DNA of 26,441 bases. Source: Candidatus Accumulibacter iunctus (GTDB lineage: Bacteria > Pseudomonadota > Gammaproteobacteria > Burkholderiales > Rhodocyclaceae). The stretch is from contig DDUX01000104.1 of the NCBI GenBank assembly GCA_002345025.1, positions 1 to 26,441 on the forward strand. The letters are read 5' to 3'. Below the pieces are notes generated by a model, which saw nothing but the letters and a program-made list of their open reading frames with translations, searched no databases and was not told the origin of the DNA. Position numbers and translations under genes: made by a program. Positions 15,132 through 22,576 of this stretch are shown here, piece by piece (within the stretch, counting starts at the first letter, position 1; each line of letters opens with the position of its first letter).

Positions 15132-15752
15132 TCAGGCGCTGGCGCTGGGTCGCTCGGCGATGCGGTCGCGCCAGGCCTGCAGGTGCGGCAAGCCTTCCCG
15201 GCCAGGCTGGAAGCGCATCAGGCCGCGCGCAAAGTCGAGCGCGCAGAAGGCGGTGATGTCGGCGATCGTGAAGCGGGCGCCGGCAACGAAGGGCTGGCGC
15301 TCGAGCTCGCCATCGAGCCAGCGCGCGATCTCCCGCAGCTTCTCGCCCTGCGAACGGCCAAAGTCGGGAAACTGCGGTTGCTCCAGCGGCGCCAGGCCGG
15401 GGTGGCAGTGGCGGATCCAGTTGGCGATGCAGCCGAACAGGTACAGTTCGACGCGCCGGTCAGCCATCTCGATGAAGGCTCGTTCGGCGAAATCATTTCC
15501 CATCAGGTTCGGTTCCGGCGCCAGGCCCTCGAGGTAGGTGCAGATCGCCCGGGACTCGCCGAGCGTGCGGCCGTCGTCGAGTTCCAGGGCCGGCACCTTC
15601 GCCAGCGGGCTGCGGGTACGGAAGGCTGCTCCGCGATGCTCGCCCCGGGTCAGATCGACGACTTCGGTCTCGATTCCCTGCAGCCCCTTCTCGGCAATGA
15701 ACATCAGCACGCGGCGCGGGTTGGGCGCCCTCGGTGAGACGAAAAGCTTCAT
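15132..15752 (-). CDS. Glutathione S-transferase family protein
   Basis: A 206-residue GST-fold protein. The N-terminal thioredoxin-like domain (1-about 80) starts MKLFVSPRAPNPRRV and carries the cis-Pro segment KVPALELDDG and the glutathione gamma-glutamyl-binding LGESRAICTYL. The C-terminal helical domain has the ITAFCALDFA type N-capping segment (FTIADITAF). The catalytic Ser or Cys near Ser6-Pro7 is uncertain. It has a GAGGA ribosome site and a second GST gene 70 bases upstream, so the pair may be co-transcribed. The two proteins are not close copies. Confidence 0.9.
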   Translation of the reverse strand: MKLFVSPRAPNPRRVLMFIAEKGLQGIETEVVDLTRGEHRGAAFRTRSPLAKVPALELDDGRTLGESRAICTYLEGLAPEPNLMGNDFAERAFIEMADRRVELYLFGCIANWIRHCHPGLAPLEQPQFPDFGRSQGEKLREIARWLDGELERQPFVAGARFTIADITAFCALDFARGLMRFQPGREGLPHLQAWRDRIAERPSASA

Positions 15753-15822
15753 GGGTTCCTCGCAGCATGTCCGGCGGATGGTGTGGAAGGGAAGCTACTG
15801 GCTGCGTCCCGGTTGTTCGGTA

Positions 15823-16530
15823 TCAGTTGCCGATCCGCCGAAACTGGCCCGTCTCGACCATCCGGCGTGCTTCCTCGACGAACTTCCGGGCCTCGTCGTC
15901 GCAGGCGTCGCGCTCGAGCGCCGACGGCGGGGCGTTGATGCCCTTCTGCACTGCCGGCCGCGCGCGAAGCTGCTCGAGCCAGCGCCGCAGGTGCGGCAGC
16001 TCGTCGATTCCGATGCCCGACCAGCGATGCGTTCGCACCCAGGCCCAGTTGGCGATGTCGGCGATCGAATAGTCGCCGGCAAGGAACTCGTTGTCGCGCA
16101 GGCGGCCGTCGAGAACCTCGAACAGTCGACGGCATTCGCCCTGGTAGCGGTCGATTGCCGGCTGGATCTTCTCCGGATAGTAACGGAAGAAGACGTTCGC
16201 CTGGCCCATCATCGGGCCGATGCCGCCCATCTGGAACATGAGCCACTGCAGCACGCACGAGCGTCCGCGGATGTCCTGCGGCAGCAGGCGGCCGGTCATC
16301 TCTGCAAGGTAGATCAGGATCGCGCCTGACTCGAAGACTGCGAAGTCGTCCGCCGCGCGATCGATGATCGCCGGAATCCTGCCATTCGGGTTGATCGCCA
16401 GGAACCAGGGCTGTTTCTGCTCTCGTTGTGCCAGATCGAGCGTGTGCACGGTGTACGGCAGCGCCAGTTCCTCGAGGGCAATCGAGATCTTGTGGCCGTT
16501 CGGCGTTGCAGCGGTATAGAGGTCTATCAT
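15823..16530 (-). CDS. Glutathione S-transferase, YfcG-like (Nu class)
   Basis: A 235-residue GST-fold protein resembling E. coli YfcG and YghU, which act as glutathione-dependent disulfide reductases rather than classical transferases. Supporting motifs: TPNGHKISIALEE (9-21), NPNGRIPAI with the cis-Pro, FESGAILIYLAE, then the helical domain with QANVFFRYYPEKI and DYSIADIANWAW. The active-site Thr9-Pro10-Asn11 matches the Nu-class TPN motif. The start ATG lacks a strong ribosome site. It is the upstream member of a GST pair. Confidence 0.92.
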   Translation of the reverse strand: MIDLYTAATPNGHKISIALEELALPYTVHTLDLAQREQKQPWFLAINPNGRIPAIIDRAADDFAVFESGAILIYLAEMTGRLLPQDIRGRSCVLQWLMFQMGGIGPMMGQANVFFRYYPEKIQPAIDRYQGECRRLFEVLDGRLRDNEFLAGDYSIADIANWAWVRTHRWSGIGIDELPHLRRWLEQLRARPAVQKGINAPPSALERDACDDEARKFVEEARRMVETGQFRRIGN

Positions 16531-16736
16531 CGTCGGGGCTCGGTGGTTGATGCCGGGCAGTTGCTGCCACAGGGCGACGCTGCATTCAAGTGTACGACTA
16601 TCGTAACAGAATCATCGCCCTGGCAGGCGCCGGCGATCGCCTCGGCGCTGGCGGCGCGACTGCGGCAATCGAGCGCGCACGGCGGTCATCGGCCGTGCCT
16701 GCCCGCAAGGAGCGGACAGGAAAGCGCTATAAACTG

Positions 16737-16765
16737 AAAAGACGTCACTTACTAAAAAAAGACGT
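16737..16765. repeat. Two 9-bp direct repeats spaced 20 bp
   Basis: AAAAGACGT occurs at 16737-16745 and again at 16757-16765, exactly 20 bases apart, about two helical turns, in the A-rich 60 bases before the ORF at 16799. Such spacing suits a dimeric activator or repressor. A TATAAA lies at 16728-16733. Confidence 0.6.
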
Positions 16766-16798
16766 GCAAACGCCGACGGAGCGTGCTATCGTTGCTCC

Positions 16799-19390
16799 AT
16801 GATGAATGGACTTGCACGATACGAATTCAGCGAGCGGCTGGCCGACATACTCGGCGAGTCACGTCGTGACCTGCGCTTTCGCGTGACCCTCATGGTTACT
16901 GGCGGACTGGTGCCGCCCGGACCACGCGGCAGGGGCTCGCCGCCGGCGACACCGCAGTACGCGGCACAGTTGCTGCTCGGAGCGATGGCGGCACCGCAGC
17001 AGTCGCAGACCATCGAAGCCATCCGCTGCTACGCTGAGCTGCGGCCGACGGCGGTGGCCCCGGGGGGCAGCACGCCGCGGGTGCTCATCGGGCCGGCGCT
17101 GCCCGCTGCCGCTGCCGATCAGCAACCGGTGTGCTGGCTCGCGCTCGAGGGGCTGTCGTTTGCCGACGCGCTCGCTGGTCTGCTCGAACTCGCGTGCGGC
17201 GAGGACACCCGGGCACTCGTCGCCAGCGAGCTGTTTGGCGTCTGGGTCAATCGCGGCTGCCCGGTTGCCTCTCTGCAGTTCAGCACCTGGTGGCAGGGCC
17301 GGCGTGCCGTCGTCAGTCACAACTACGGCCTCAACGGTGACTCCCCGCCACCGCCGTGGCTTGATCCGCAGCGGGGCGGGACTGCCGATCCGGGTCTCTT
17401 CCACGCCGTCTTCCTGCCGGTCCGAAAGCTGATCGAGATCGGCCTGCTCACCACCGTAACCGACAACAGGAGCAATCCAATGATGAACAAACTGGGCCAC
17501 AAGGTGGCCTCGATCGCCAAGATGGCACAACTGGCGGCGAAGACGCCGCATGGCAGCCGCTGGGAGAAACTCCTGACGGCGCTGGCCGCCGTACAGGCGT
17601 GGTCGGAGCAGGTTGACCGACAGGAGAACCGGCTGCGCGAGGTCACCGGCTTCGGCGCCAATCCCGGCGAACTGCGAATGTACGAGTACGTTCCGGCCGG
17701 GCTGCCGGCGCGGGCACCGCTGGTCGTCGTCCTGCATGGCTGCACGCAGAGCGCGGCTTCGTACAACAAGGGCAGCGGCTGGTCGACTCTCGCCGACCGC
17801 CACGGTTTTGCGCTCCTGCTGCCGCAGCAGCAGTGGAACAACAACCCGCTGCGCTGTTTCAACTGGTTCAAGCCGGAGGATATCGAGCGCGCGCAAGGGG
17901 AACCGGAGTCGATCCGGCAGATGGTCGAGCACATGCTGGCCGCGCACACGCTCGACCGCCGTCGCATCTACGTCACCGGCACCTCTTCCGGCGGAGCCAT
18001 GACGGCCGTGATGCTGGCGACCCATCCGGATCTCTTCGCCGGCGGTGCGGTGATCGCCGGCGTCCCGTATCGGGCGGCGAAAGGCATGCAGGAGGGGCTG
18101 GAGACGATCTTCCAGGGCCGCAACCTGGCTCCGGCCGAGTGGGGTGAGCGCGTGCGCGCAGCCTCGCCGCATCAGGGTCCATGGCCGAAGCTGTCGATCT
18201 GGCATGGCGACGCCGATACCGCCGTCAAGCCGGTCAACGCCGAAGAACTGATCAAGCAATGGACGAACCTGCACGAACTGCCGCTGCAGCCGACAGTCGA
18301 GATGACGGTCAATGGCCATCCGCGCCGCGTCTGGCTCACACCCGCCGGTGACGAGGTCATCGAGTCGTACACGGTGACCGGCATGGCGCACGGCGCCGCC
18401 CTCGATCCCGGACCGGCGCCGCATCAGTGCGGCACCGCGGCGCCTTTCTTCAACGCTGTCGGCATTTCCTCGACGCATCGCATCGCCGACTTCTGGGGGC
18501 TGCTTGCCGAGCAACCGGCGCAGGCGGCGCACGAGGCGGCAGCAGCGGCTGCCGCGGCGCCGGCGGGCGGCGATGCACCGGCAGGTGCCAAGGCGGCTGG
18601 AAAGGCGAGCGCGACGCCGTTGGCCAATGGTGCCGATGCGCAGCATCACGAAGAGCCGTCAGCATCCGGCGCCAGCCGCCGATCTGCCGATGCGGAGCAG
18701 GGCAGCGGCAGCCGCCGGCCTTTCGGTCTCGACGTGCACGGCATCATATCCGCTTCGCTGGAGGCAGCCGGTCTGCTCAAGAGTGGCGCCACAGCCAGCC
18801 GCCCGACCAGCGGCGCGCCGCTCGGCATCGATGTGCCGGGAATCATCTCGACCGCGCTCGAGGCGGCTGGCGCGCTGAAGGCGGTAAGCCAGCGTTCTGC
18901 GGCGGCGGCGACCCCGGCAGCCAGGTTGCAGGCTGCCGGCTGGGAAGGAACCGGCTGGGAGATGCTGCTGGACGACCCACGCGCGTTTCGCGGCGGCTCG
19001 ATGCTTTACGGCCACGCTTCGTCAGGCGAGCGGGGGGCCCTCGGACCGCGCGCGCATTCGATCTCGCGGCGCATCGAACTTGGCCCACGGCCGGAGTTGA
19101 GCTACCTGCGGCGACTCGATCTCAGCGCCGCGGTGAACGATTACACCAGCGCCAGTTTCCGGATACTCATTGACGGCATCGTCGTCGATGAGGTGACGGC
19201 GATCGGCATGCTGCACCAGGAGAGCGAGTGGCTGCGCCAGTCAGGCATCGACCTGGCGCGCTTTGCCAATCGGACGGTGACGCTAACGCTCGAAGTCGCC
19301 GCCTACTCGAACATCTACAGTTCGGTGCATGCCAGCGTCTGGGTAGACCAGGTGTTGATCGAGAACGCTGTCGATCTGGCCCCCTGCTGA
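16799..19390 (+). CDS. Composite ORF: HTH-like region, PHB-depolymerase-type esterase, C-terminal module
   Basis: An 863-residue open frame with distinct parts. Residues 1-about 70 look like a winged-helix DNA-binding region (ADILGESRRDLRFRV, then GLVPPGPRGRGSPPATP); 70-227 is not recognised. From Met228 on it is a PHB-depolymerase or feruloyl-esterase type alpha/beta hydrolase: LHGCTQSAASYNKGSGW (312-328), nucleophile Ser396 in GTSSGG, acid Asp473 in WHGDADTAVKP, His531 in GMAHGAA. An Ala-rich linker (about 570-640), two 21-residue repeats (641-661, 674-694) and an unrecognised beta-rich module (about 709-863) follow. There is no signal peptide at either start. An AGGAG before Met228-Met229 suggests that the esterase is, or also is, translated separately. 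The likely role is cleavage of intracellular or released polyester, inferred from the family and the PHA-related neighbours. Confidence 0.8.
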   Translation: MMNGLARYEFSERLADILGESRRDLRFRVTLMVTGGLVPPGPRGRGSPPATPQYAAQLLLGAMAAPQQSQTIEAIRCYAELRPTAVAPGGSTPRVLIGPALPAAAADQQPVCWLALEGLSFADALAGLLELACGEDTRALVASELFGVWVNRGCPVASLQFSTWWQGRRAVVSHNYGLNGDSPPPPWLDPQRGGTADPGLFHAVFLPVRKLIEIGLLTTVTDNRSNPMMNKLGHKVASIAKMAQLAAKTPHGSRWEKLLTALAAVQAWSEQVDRQENRLREVTGFGANPGELRMYEYVPAGLPARAPLVVVLHGCTQSAASYNKGSGWSTLADRHGFALLLPQQQWNNNPLRCFNWFKPEDIERAQGEPESIRQMVEHMLAAHTLDRRRIYVTGTSSGGAMTAVMLATHPDLFAGGAVIAGVPYRAAKGMQEGLETIFQGRNLAPAEWGERVRAASPHQGPWPKLSIWHGDADTAVKPVNAEELIKQWTNLHELPLQPTVEMTVNGHPRRVWLTPAGDEVIESYTVTGMAHGAALDPGPAPHQCGTAAPFFNAVGISSTHRIADFWGLLAEQPAQAAHEAAAAAAAAPAGGDAPAGAKAAGKASATPLANGADAQHHEEPSASGASRRSADAEQGSGSRRPFGLDVHGIISASLEAAGLLKSGATASRPTSGAPLGIDVPGIISTALEAAGALKAVSQRSAAAATPAARLQAAGWEGTGWEMLLDDPRAFRGGSMLYGHASSGERGALGPRAHSISRRIELGPRPELSYLRRLDLSAAVNDYTSASFRILIDGIVVDEVTAIGMLHQESEWLRQSGIDLARFANRTVTLTLEVAAYSNIYSSVHASVWVDQVLIENAVDLAPC
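17468..17485 (+). promoter_or_regulatory. Internal ribosome binding site and start inside the composite ORF
   Basis: AGGAG (17468-17472) lies seven bases before ATGATG (17480-17485), in frame with the ORF that begins at 16799. The ATG pair sits exactly where the recognisable esterase half begins, so a shorter 636-residue product starting here is likely. Confidence 0.65.
18719..18880 (+). repeat. Coding repeats: two copies of a 21-residue helix-like unit
   Basis: The composite ORF encodes two near-identical 21-residue units at 18719-18781 and 18818-18880, sharing P-x-G-x-D-V-x-G-I-I-S-x-x-L-E-A-A-G-x-L-K. The units are separated by a 12-residue Ser/Thr-rich spacer. The amphipathic pattern could mediate self-association or granule binding; no family is recognised. 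Confidence 0.8.
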
Positions 19391-19403
19391 GCCGTCGTCC
19401 AGC

Positions 19404-19427
19404 GATCGCGGCGACGAGGCCGCGATC
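19404..19427 (+). terminator. Stem-loop downstream of the esterase ORF
   Basis: A perfect 9-bp stem, GATCGCGGC (19404-19412) and GCCGCGATC (19419-19427), begins 14 bases after the stop codon. There is no T-run on either side, so termination is possible but unproven. Confidence 0.4.
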
Positions 19428-19604
19428 AAGCGTACGGGGAAGAAGAAACGGAGGCAAGCGCTCGCTGGATCGGCGATCAGCGAGCGAGTTCGGGTGAGGG
19501 CGCTGGCGCCGGGGTTCGTTGCGCGACCCCGGCGCGGGCGCCGCCCGCTCGGCCGGGCCATACCGGTCTGCGGGAGGGCTGCTGGCGGCGGTGGACCGCG
19601 GCGG

Positions 19605-20381
19605 TCAGCGGTTGGTGAACGAAGGCTTGCGCTTCTCGACGAAGGCTGCCATGCCCTCTTTCTGGTCGTCGAGGGCAAACGCCGAGTGGAAGGTGCGGCG
19701 CTCGAAGAGCAGCCCCTCGGCGAGCGAACTCTCGTACGACCGGTTGATGCACTCCTTGATCATCAGCACCACCGGCAGCGAGAAGCTGGCGATCTTGCTG
19801 GCGGTCGCCATCGCCTCGTCGAGCAGCTTGTCGGCGGGAACGACGCGCGAGACCAGACCGGCGCGCTCGGCCTCGACGGCGTCGATGTTGCGTGAGGCCA
19901 GGCACATCTCCATCGCCTTGGCCTTCGAGATCGCGCGCGGCAGGCGCTGCGTGCCGCCGGCACCCGGCAGGATGCCGAGGCGAACCTCCGGCTGCCCGAA
20001 CTGCGCGGTATCGGCAGCGAGGATGATGTCGCACATCATTGCCAGTTCGCAGCCACCGCCGAGCGCATAACCGGCGACGGCAGCGATGACCGGTTTGCGG
20101 CAGCTCTTCAGCGTATCCCAGTTGCGGGTGATGAAGTCAGACTTGTAGGCCTGCATGTACGACAGCGATTGCATCACCGTGATGTCGGCACCGGCGGCGA
20201 AAGCCTTGTCCGAGCCGGTGATGACGATGGCGCCGATGTTCTCGTCGGCCTCGAAGCCGCCGAGTGCGTCGCCCAGTTCGTCCATCAGGTCATCGTTCAG
20301 CGCGTTGAGCTGCTTCGGGCGGTTGAGCGTGATCAGGCCGACTTTGCCGCGCACTTCGGTGATGATGTTGACGTAGGTCAT
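19605..20381 (-). CDS. Enoyl-CoA hydratase (crotonase family)
   Basis: A 258-residue crotonase that hydrates trans-2-enoyl-CoA to the (S)-3-hydroxyacyl-CoA. The two catalytic glutamates are present, Glu112 in GGGCELAMMCD and Glu132 in GQPEVRLGILPG. The oxyanion-hole segments FAAGADI (61-67) and YALGGG (105-110) are intact, so it should be an active hydratase and not an isomerase-only paralogue. The open frame extends about 70 codons upstream without conserved sequence; the ATG at 20381 begins MTYVNIITEV and has AGGAG before it. It follows the PHA synthase-like gene by 136 bases on the same strand, suggesting a role in supplying or removing acyl-CoA around storage polymer metabolism (inference). 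Confidence 0.95.
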   Translation of the reverse strand: MTYVNIITEVRGKVGLITLNRPKQLNALNDDLMDELGDALGGFEADENIGAIVITGSDKAFAAGADITVMQSLSYMQAYKSDFITRNWDTLKSCRKPVIAAVAGYALGGGCELAMMCDIILAADTAQFGQPEVRLGILPGAGGTQRLPRAISKAKAMEMCLASRNIDAVEAERAGLVSRVVPADKLLDEAMATASKIASFSLPVVLMIKECINRSYESSLAEGLLFERRTFHSAFALDDQKEGMAAFVEKRKPSFTNR

Positions 20382-20466
20382 GAGCAGAGAACTCCTGTGA
20401 TGGAAGTTTCGATCGGGGCGCTGCTCCCGCTCACCCGGAGTCGGGGCGGGAGCGCGCGGAGTGTGC

Positions 20467-20494
20467 GGCCCCCGGGTCATCCAGCCCGGGGGTC
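20467..20494 (-). terminator. Stem-loop between the synthase-like gene and the hydratase gene
   Basis: CCCCCGGG (20469-20476) and CCCGGGGG (20485-20492) form a perfect 8-bp stem with an 8-base loop. It has no T-tract on the minus strand. It may be a weak terminator or an mRNA-stability hairpin that lowers hydratase expression relative to the gene before it. Confidence 0.35.
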
Positions 20495-20517
20495 GGGAGG
20501 GGTTGCCGGGAGCAGGA

Positions 20518-21984
20518 TCAGGAGATGTCCACCTGGAACTTGACCGGGCCGCGCACTTCCTTGCCGTTGGCGTCCTTGAAGGCGCCATTGACCGGCGACT
20601 TCTTGCCGTACGGGCTGGTCAGGATGGCGACGTGGCCGCCAAAGAAGGCGACCGACTCGAGGCCGTCCCAGCCTTCGAGGAACTTGTTGCCGGCGGTGGC
20701 GCAGGGCGGCGTGACGAGGTCGTCCTTGATCGCGTAGTTCTGGTACCACGGTACCTTCAGGTCGATCAGGCCCTTGATGTTGAGCGGCTTGTCGAACAGT
20801 TTTACCGGTAGCGTGCCGTCGTCGGCGATCGGGTCCTGGAAGGTGTGCGAGCTCATGTTGGCGATGGCCAGTGGCAGGTGTACGCGCTCCTTGAGCAGCC
20901 AGCGGAAGAGGGCGGCTGGCGTCTTGCCCGGGTTGAGGTCGGTGGCGCGCTGCAGCGAAGCCTGGTCGAGTACCTTGACCAGCGGCGACTCGCGGTCGAT
21001 GGCGACGAAGCGCATGCCGAGGCTCAGCAGGTAGCCGTTGGCAACCTTGTTGCCGCTCGGCAGCGTCGTCGTGATGAAGTCGTGGTGCATCGTCGGCATG
21101 CCGCTGATCGCATCGCTGTAGGTGCCATCAACCGGTGTCACGTTGGTGATCAGCGCGTCGCAGACGTCCTGCAGCTTGCCCGAGAGTATGTTCATCAGGC
21201 AGATGTAGCCGCCCTGGCAGGTGCCGTTGAGGGTCACCTTCTTGCCGCCGTTGAGCTCCATGACCTTGGCACAGAGTTCGCGCGTCTGCTCACAGTCCTG
21301 TTCCGGGGTCATCGTCTGGACCTTCTCGACGGTCATGATGTCCTTGACGACGCGGACGTAGGTCGGGATGCCTTCGTTGGCGAAGGAGTGGCTGTAGCTC
21401 TTGTTCTCGTAGGGCAGGAACGACAGGATATGCACGCCGAGCATGTACGGTGGCACGAGGATCACCGGCTTGAGATCGCTGCGAACCTCGACACCCTTCT
21501 TCAGTGGCAGGACCTGATAGAGCTCGAAGGCGTCGGTTTCATGCACCAGCTTGTAGTCCGAGGTATTGAAGTGGAAGCCAAACTCGTCGGCGATCGCTTC
21601 GATCTGCTCGTTGAAGTTGGAAACCGCCTCCATGATTTCGGCCTCACGCCGCATGTAGCCACCGAGCTTCTCGCCTTCCGAGTTCATCACCGTGTTGAGG
21701 AAGGCGCGGGTCGCTTCCTCCATCTGGTCAAAGGCGTAATCGGCCATCTTGTCCTGCATTCCGGACAGGCCCTTGCGCGCCATGCCGACGTTGTGCTCGA
21801 GGATCTCGAAGGTCTCCAGCATGCTCAGCGGATTGTCACGGGCGGCGGTCATCGCGATGTGCGCGGCAATGAACAGGTTGTCGTTGAACTCGCTGACCTC
21901 GCGGTTCGAAGCGCGCATCATCGCCAGCGTATACCTCCACCAACTTGTGGTGAAATCGGGCATTTCCCTTAGCAGTGCATTCAT
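20518..21984 (-). CDS. Divergent PHA synthase-like (PhaC-type) alpha/beta hydrolase-fold protein
   Basis: A 488-residue protein whose nucleophile motif is NGTCQGGY (253-260), with Cys256 in the place of the serine of ordinary lipases. That is the hallmark of polyhydroxyalkanoate synthases, which polymerise 3-hydroxyacyl-CoA on this Cys. The acid, Asp421 or Asp422 in IKDDLVTPP, and His451 in FFGGHVAILTSP complete the triad. The N-terminal 150 residues are helical and charged and do not show the usual class I PhaC_N sequence; they could serve as a phasin-like or partner-binding part. The ATG at 21984 is preceded by GGAGG; the upstream open frame shows no conserved sequence. A terminator-like hairpin sits in its leader. 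It could polymerise PHA, or be a PhaC paralogue of other function. Confidence 0.82.
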   Translation of the reverse strand: MNALLREMPDFTTSWWRYTLAMMRASNREVSEFNDNLFIAAHIAMTAARDNPLSMLETFEILEHNVGMARKGLSGMQDKMADYAFDQMEEATRAFLNTVMNSEGEKLGGYMRREAEIMEAVSNFNEQIEAIADEFGFHFNTSDYKLVHETDAFELYQVLPLKKGVEVRSDLKPVILVPPYMLGVHILSFLPYENKSYSHSFANEGIPTYVRVVKDIMTVEKVQTMTPEQDCEQTRELCAKVMELNGGKKVTLNGTCQGGYICLMNILSGKLQDVCDALITNVTPVDGTYSDAISGMPTMHHDFITTTLPSGNKVANGYLLSLGMRFVAIDRESPLVKVLDQASLQRATDLNPGKTPAALFRWLLKERVHLPLAIANMSSHTFQDPIADDGTLPVKLFDKPLNIKGLIDLKVPWYQNYAIKDDLVTPPCATAGNKFLEGWDGLESVAFFGGHVAILTSPYGKKSPVNGAFKDANGKEVRGPVKFQVDIS

Positions 21985-22023
21985 TTTTTCCAGCCTCCAG
22001 CAGTTAGACGTGATACCTGAGTC

Positions 22024-22053
22024 AAAAAAGGGTCGGCCCGCGACGGGCCACCC
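22024..22053 (-). terminator. Intrinsic terminator in the leader of the synthase-like gene
   Basis: On the minus strand GGGT-GGCCCG, loop TCG, CGGGCC-(G)-ACCC forms a 10-bp stem with one bulged base, followed directly by TTTTTT (A at 22024-22029). It ends 39 bases before the ATG at 21984. There is no upstream gene on this strand for it to end, so it is an attenuator or ends a short RNA. Confidence 0.75.
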
Positions 22054-22259
22054 ACGCTTACCCTGGTTCCACCGCGAGGGTGGACACCGACGATTTCCTG
22101 AAACCGCTCCAACCGACACGCGGATGTCGCCAGCCGGCTGCCGCACGCACCAGCACCGACGGCCGGTGGAAACCGCCGTCGTCCGCGTGTGTGCAGCTCG
22201 CTTGAGTACCAGCCATGTGCCGGCAGGATCCGCTGGGCCACGCTCGATTGCGCAGCGCA
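22024..22259 (-). ncRNA. Candidate leader RNA or small RNA upstream of the synthase-like gene
   Basis: A promoter-like element (22266-22294) and the strong terminator at 22024-22053 bound about 235 bases on the minus strand. No conserved coding sequence is seen between them. The transcript would end as a small RNA or, on readthrough, become a 275-base 5' leader. This is inferred only from the two bounding signals. Confidence 0.35.
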
Positions 22260-22265
22260 CAATAC

Positions 22266-22294
22266 ATTCTACTCCTCTGTGCGGGAATTGTTCA
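22266..22294 (-). promoter_or_regulatory. Candidate promoter of the synthase-like gene
   Basis: On the minus strand TGAACA (22289-22294; 4 of 6 to TTGACA) and TAGAAT (22266-22271; 5 of 6 to TATAAT) are separated by 17 bases. The -35 end overlaps the first of the tandem decamer repeats, a place where a bound protein could activate or block polymerase. Confidence 0.5.
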
Positions 22295-22320
22295 CGCCGT
22301 TTCACGCCGTTCAACGCCGT
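22291..22320. repeat. Three tandem 10-bp repeats at the promoter
   Basis: TTCACGCCGT is present at 22291-22300 and 22301-22310, and once more in near-copy form (TCAACGCCGT) at 22311-22320. The period of about one helical turn places every copy on the same DNA face, as in operator arrays. They overlap or abut the candidate -35 of the synthase-like gene. Confidence 0.7.
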
Positions 22321-22576
22321 TTCGCGGTGGCGCGTGCGGGGCGTCGGCGGCGGCCGCCCGGGCAGCGTCAGGCCGCTCAAAAGCTGGCCCGCAGTGTCCT
22401 GCACGGGGTCCCGATGGGGCTCCGCGGGGCCGACTGCAAGGCTCTCGCGCGGCAGCCGTGTCGGCGCGCAGGCAGGCGATGTATAGTACGCTTCTGTTGC
22501 GCTGCGATGCGGCTAGCCCGGCGACACCGGAGTTCAGCAAACGGAACCGCCGCAGCCTTTCCGGAGGGACACCACG

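Noticed and set aside
20382..20588. 69-residue N-terminal extension of the enoyl-CoA hydratase
   Set aside because: It is Pro/Arg-rich without similarity to crotonases and overlaps the end of the preceding gene; AGGAG supports the start at 20381.
20845..21972. 375-codon open frame on the plus strand
   Set aside because: It is the antisense shadow of the PHA synthase-like gene, with no recognised motifs or ribosome site.
21985..22404. 140-residue N-terminal extension of the synthase-like protein
   Set aside because: It crosses the terminator hairpin and the decamer repeats and has no conserved sequence; GGAGG precedes the ATG at 21984.
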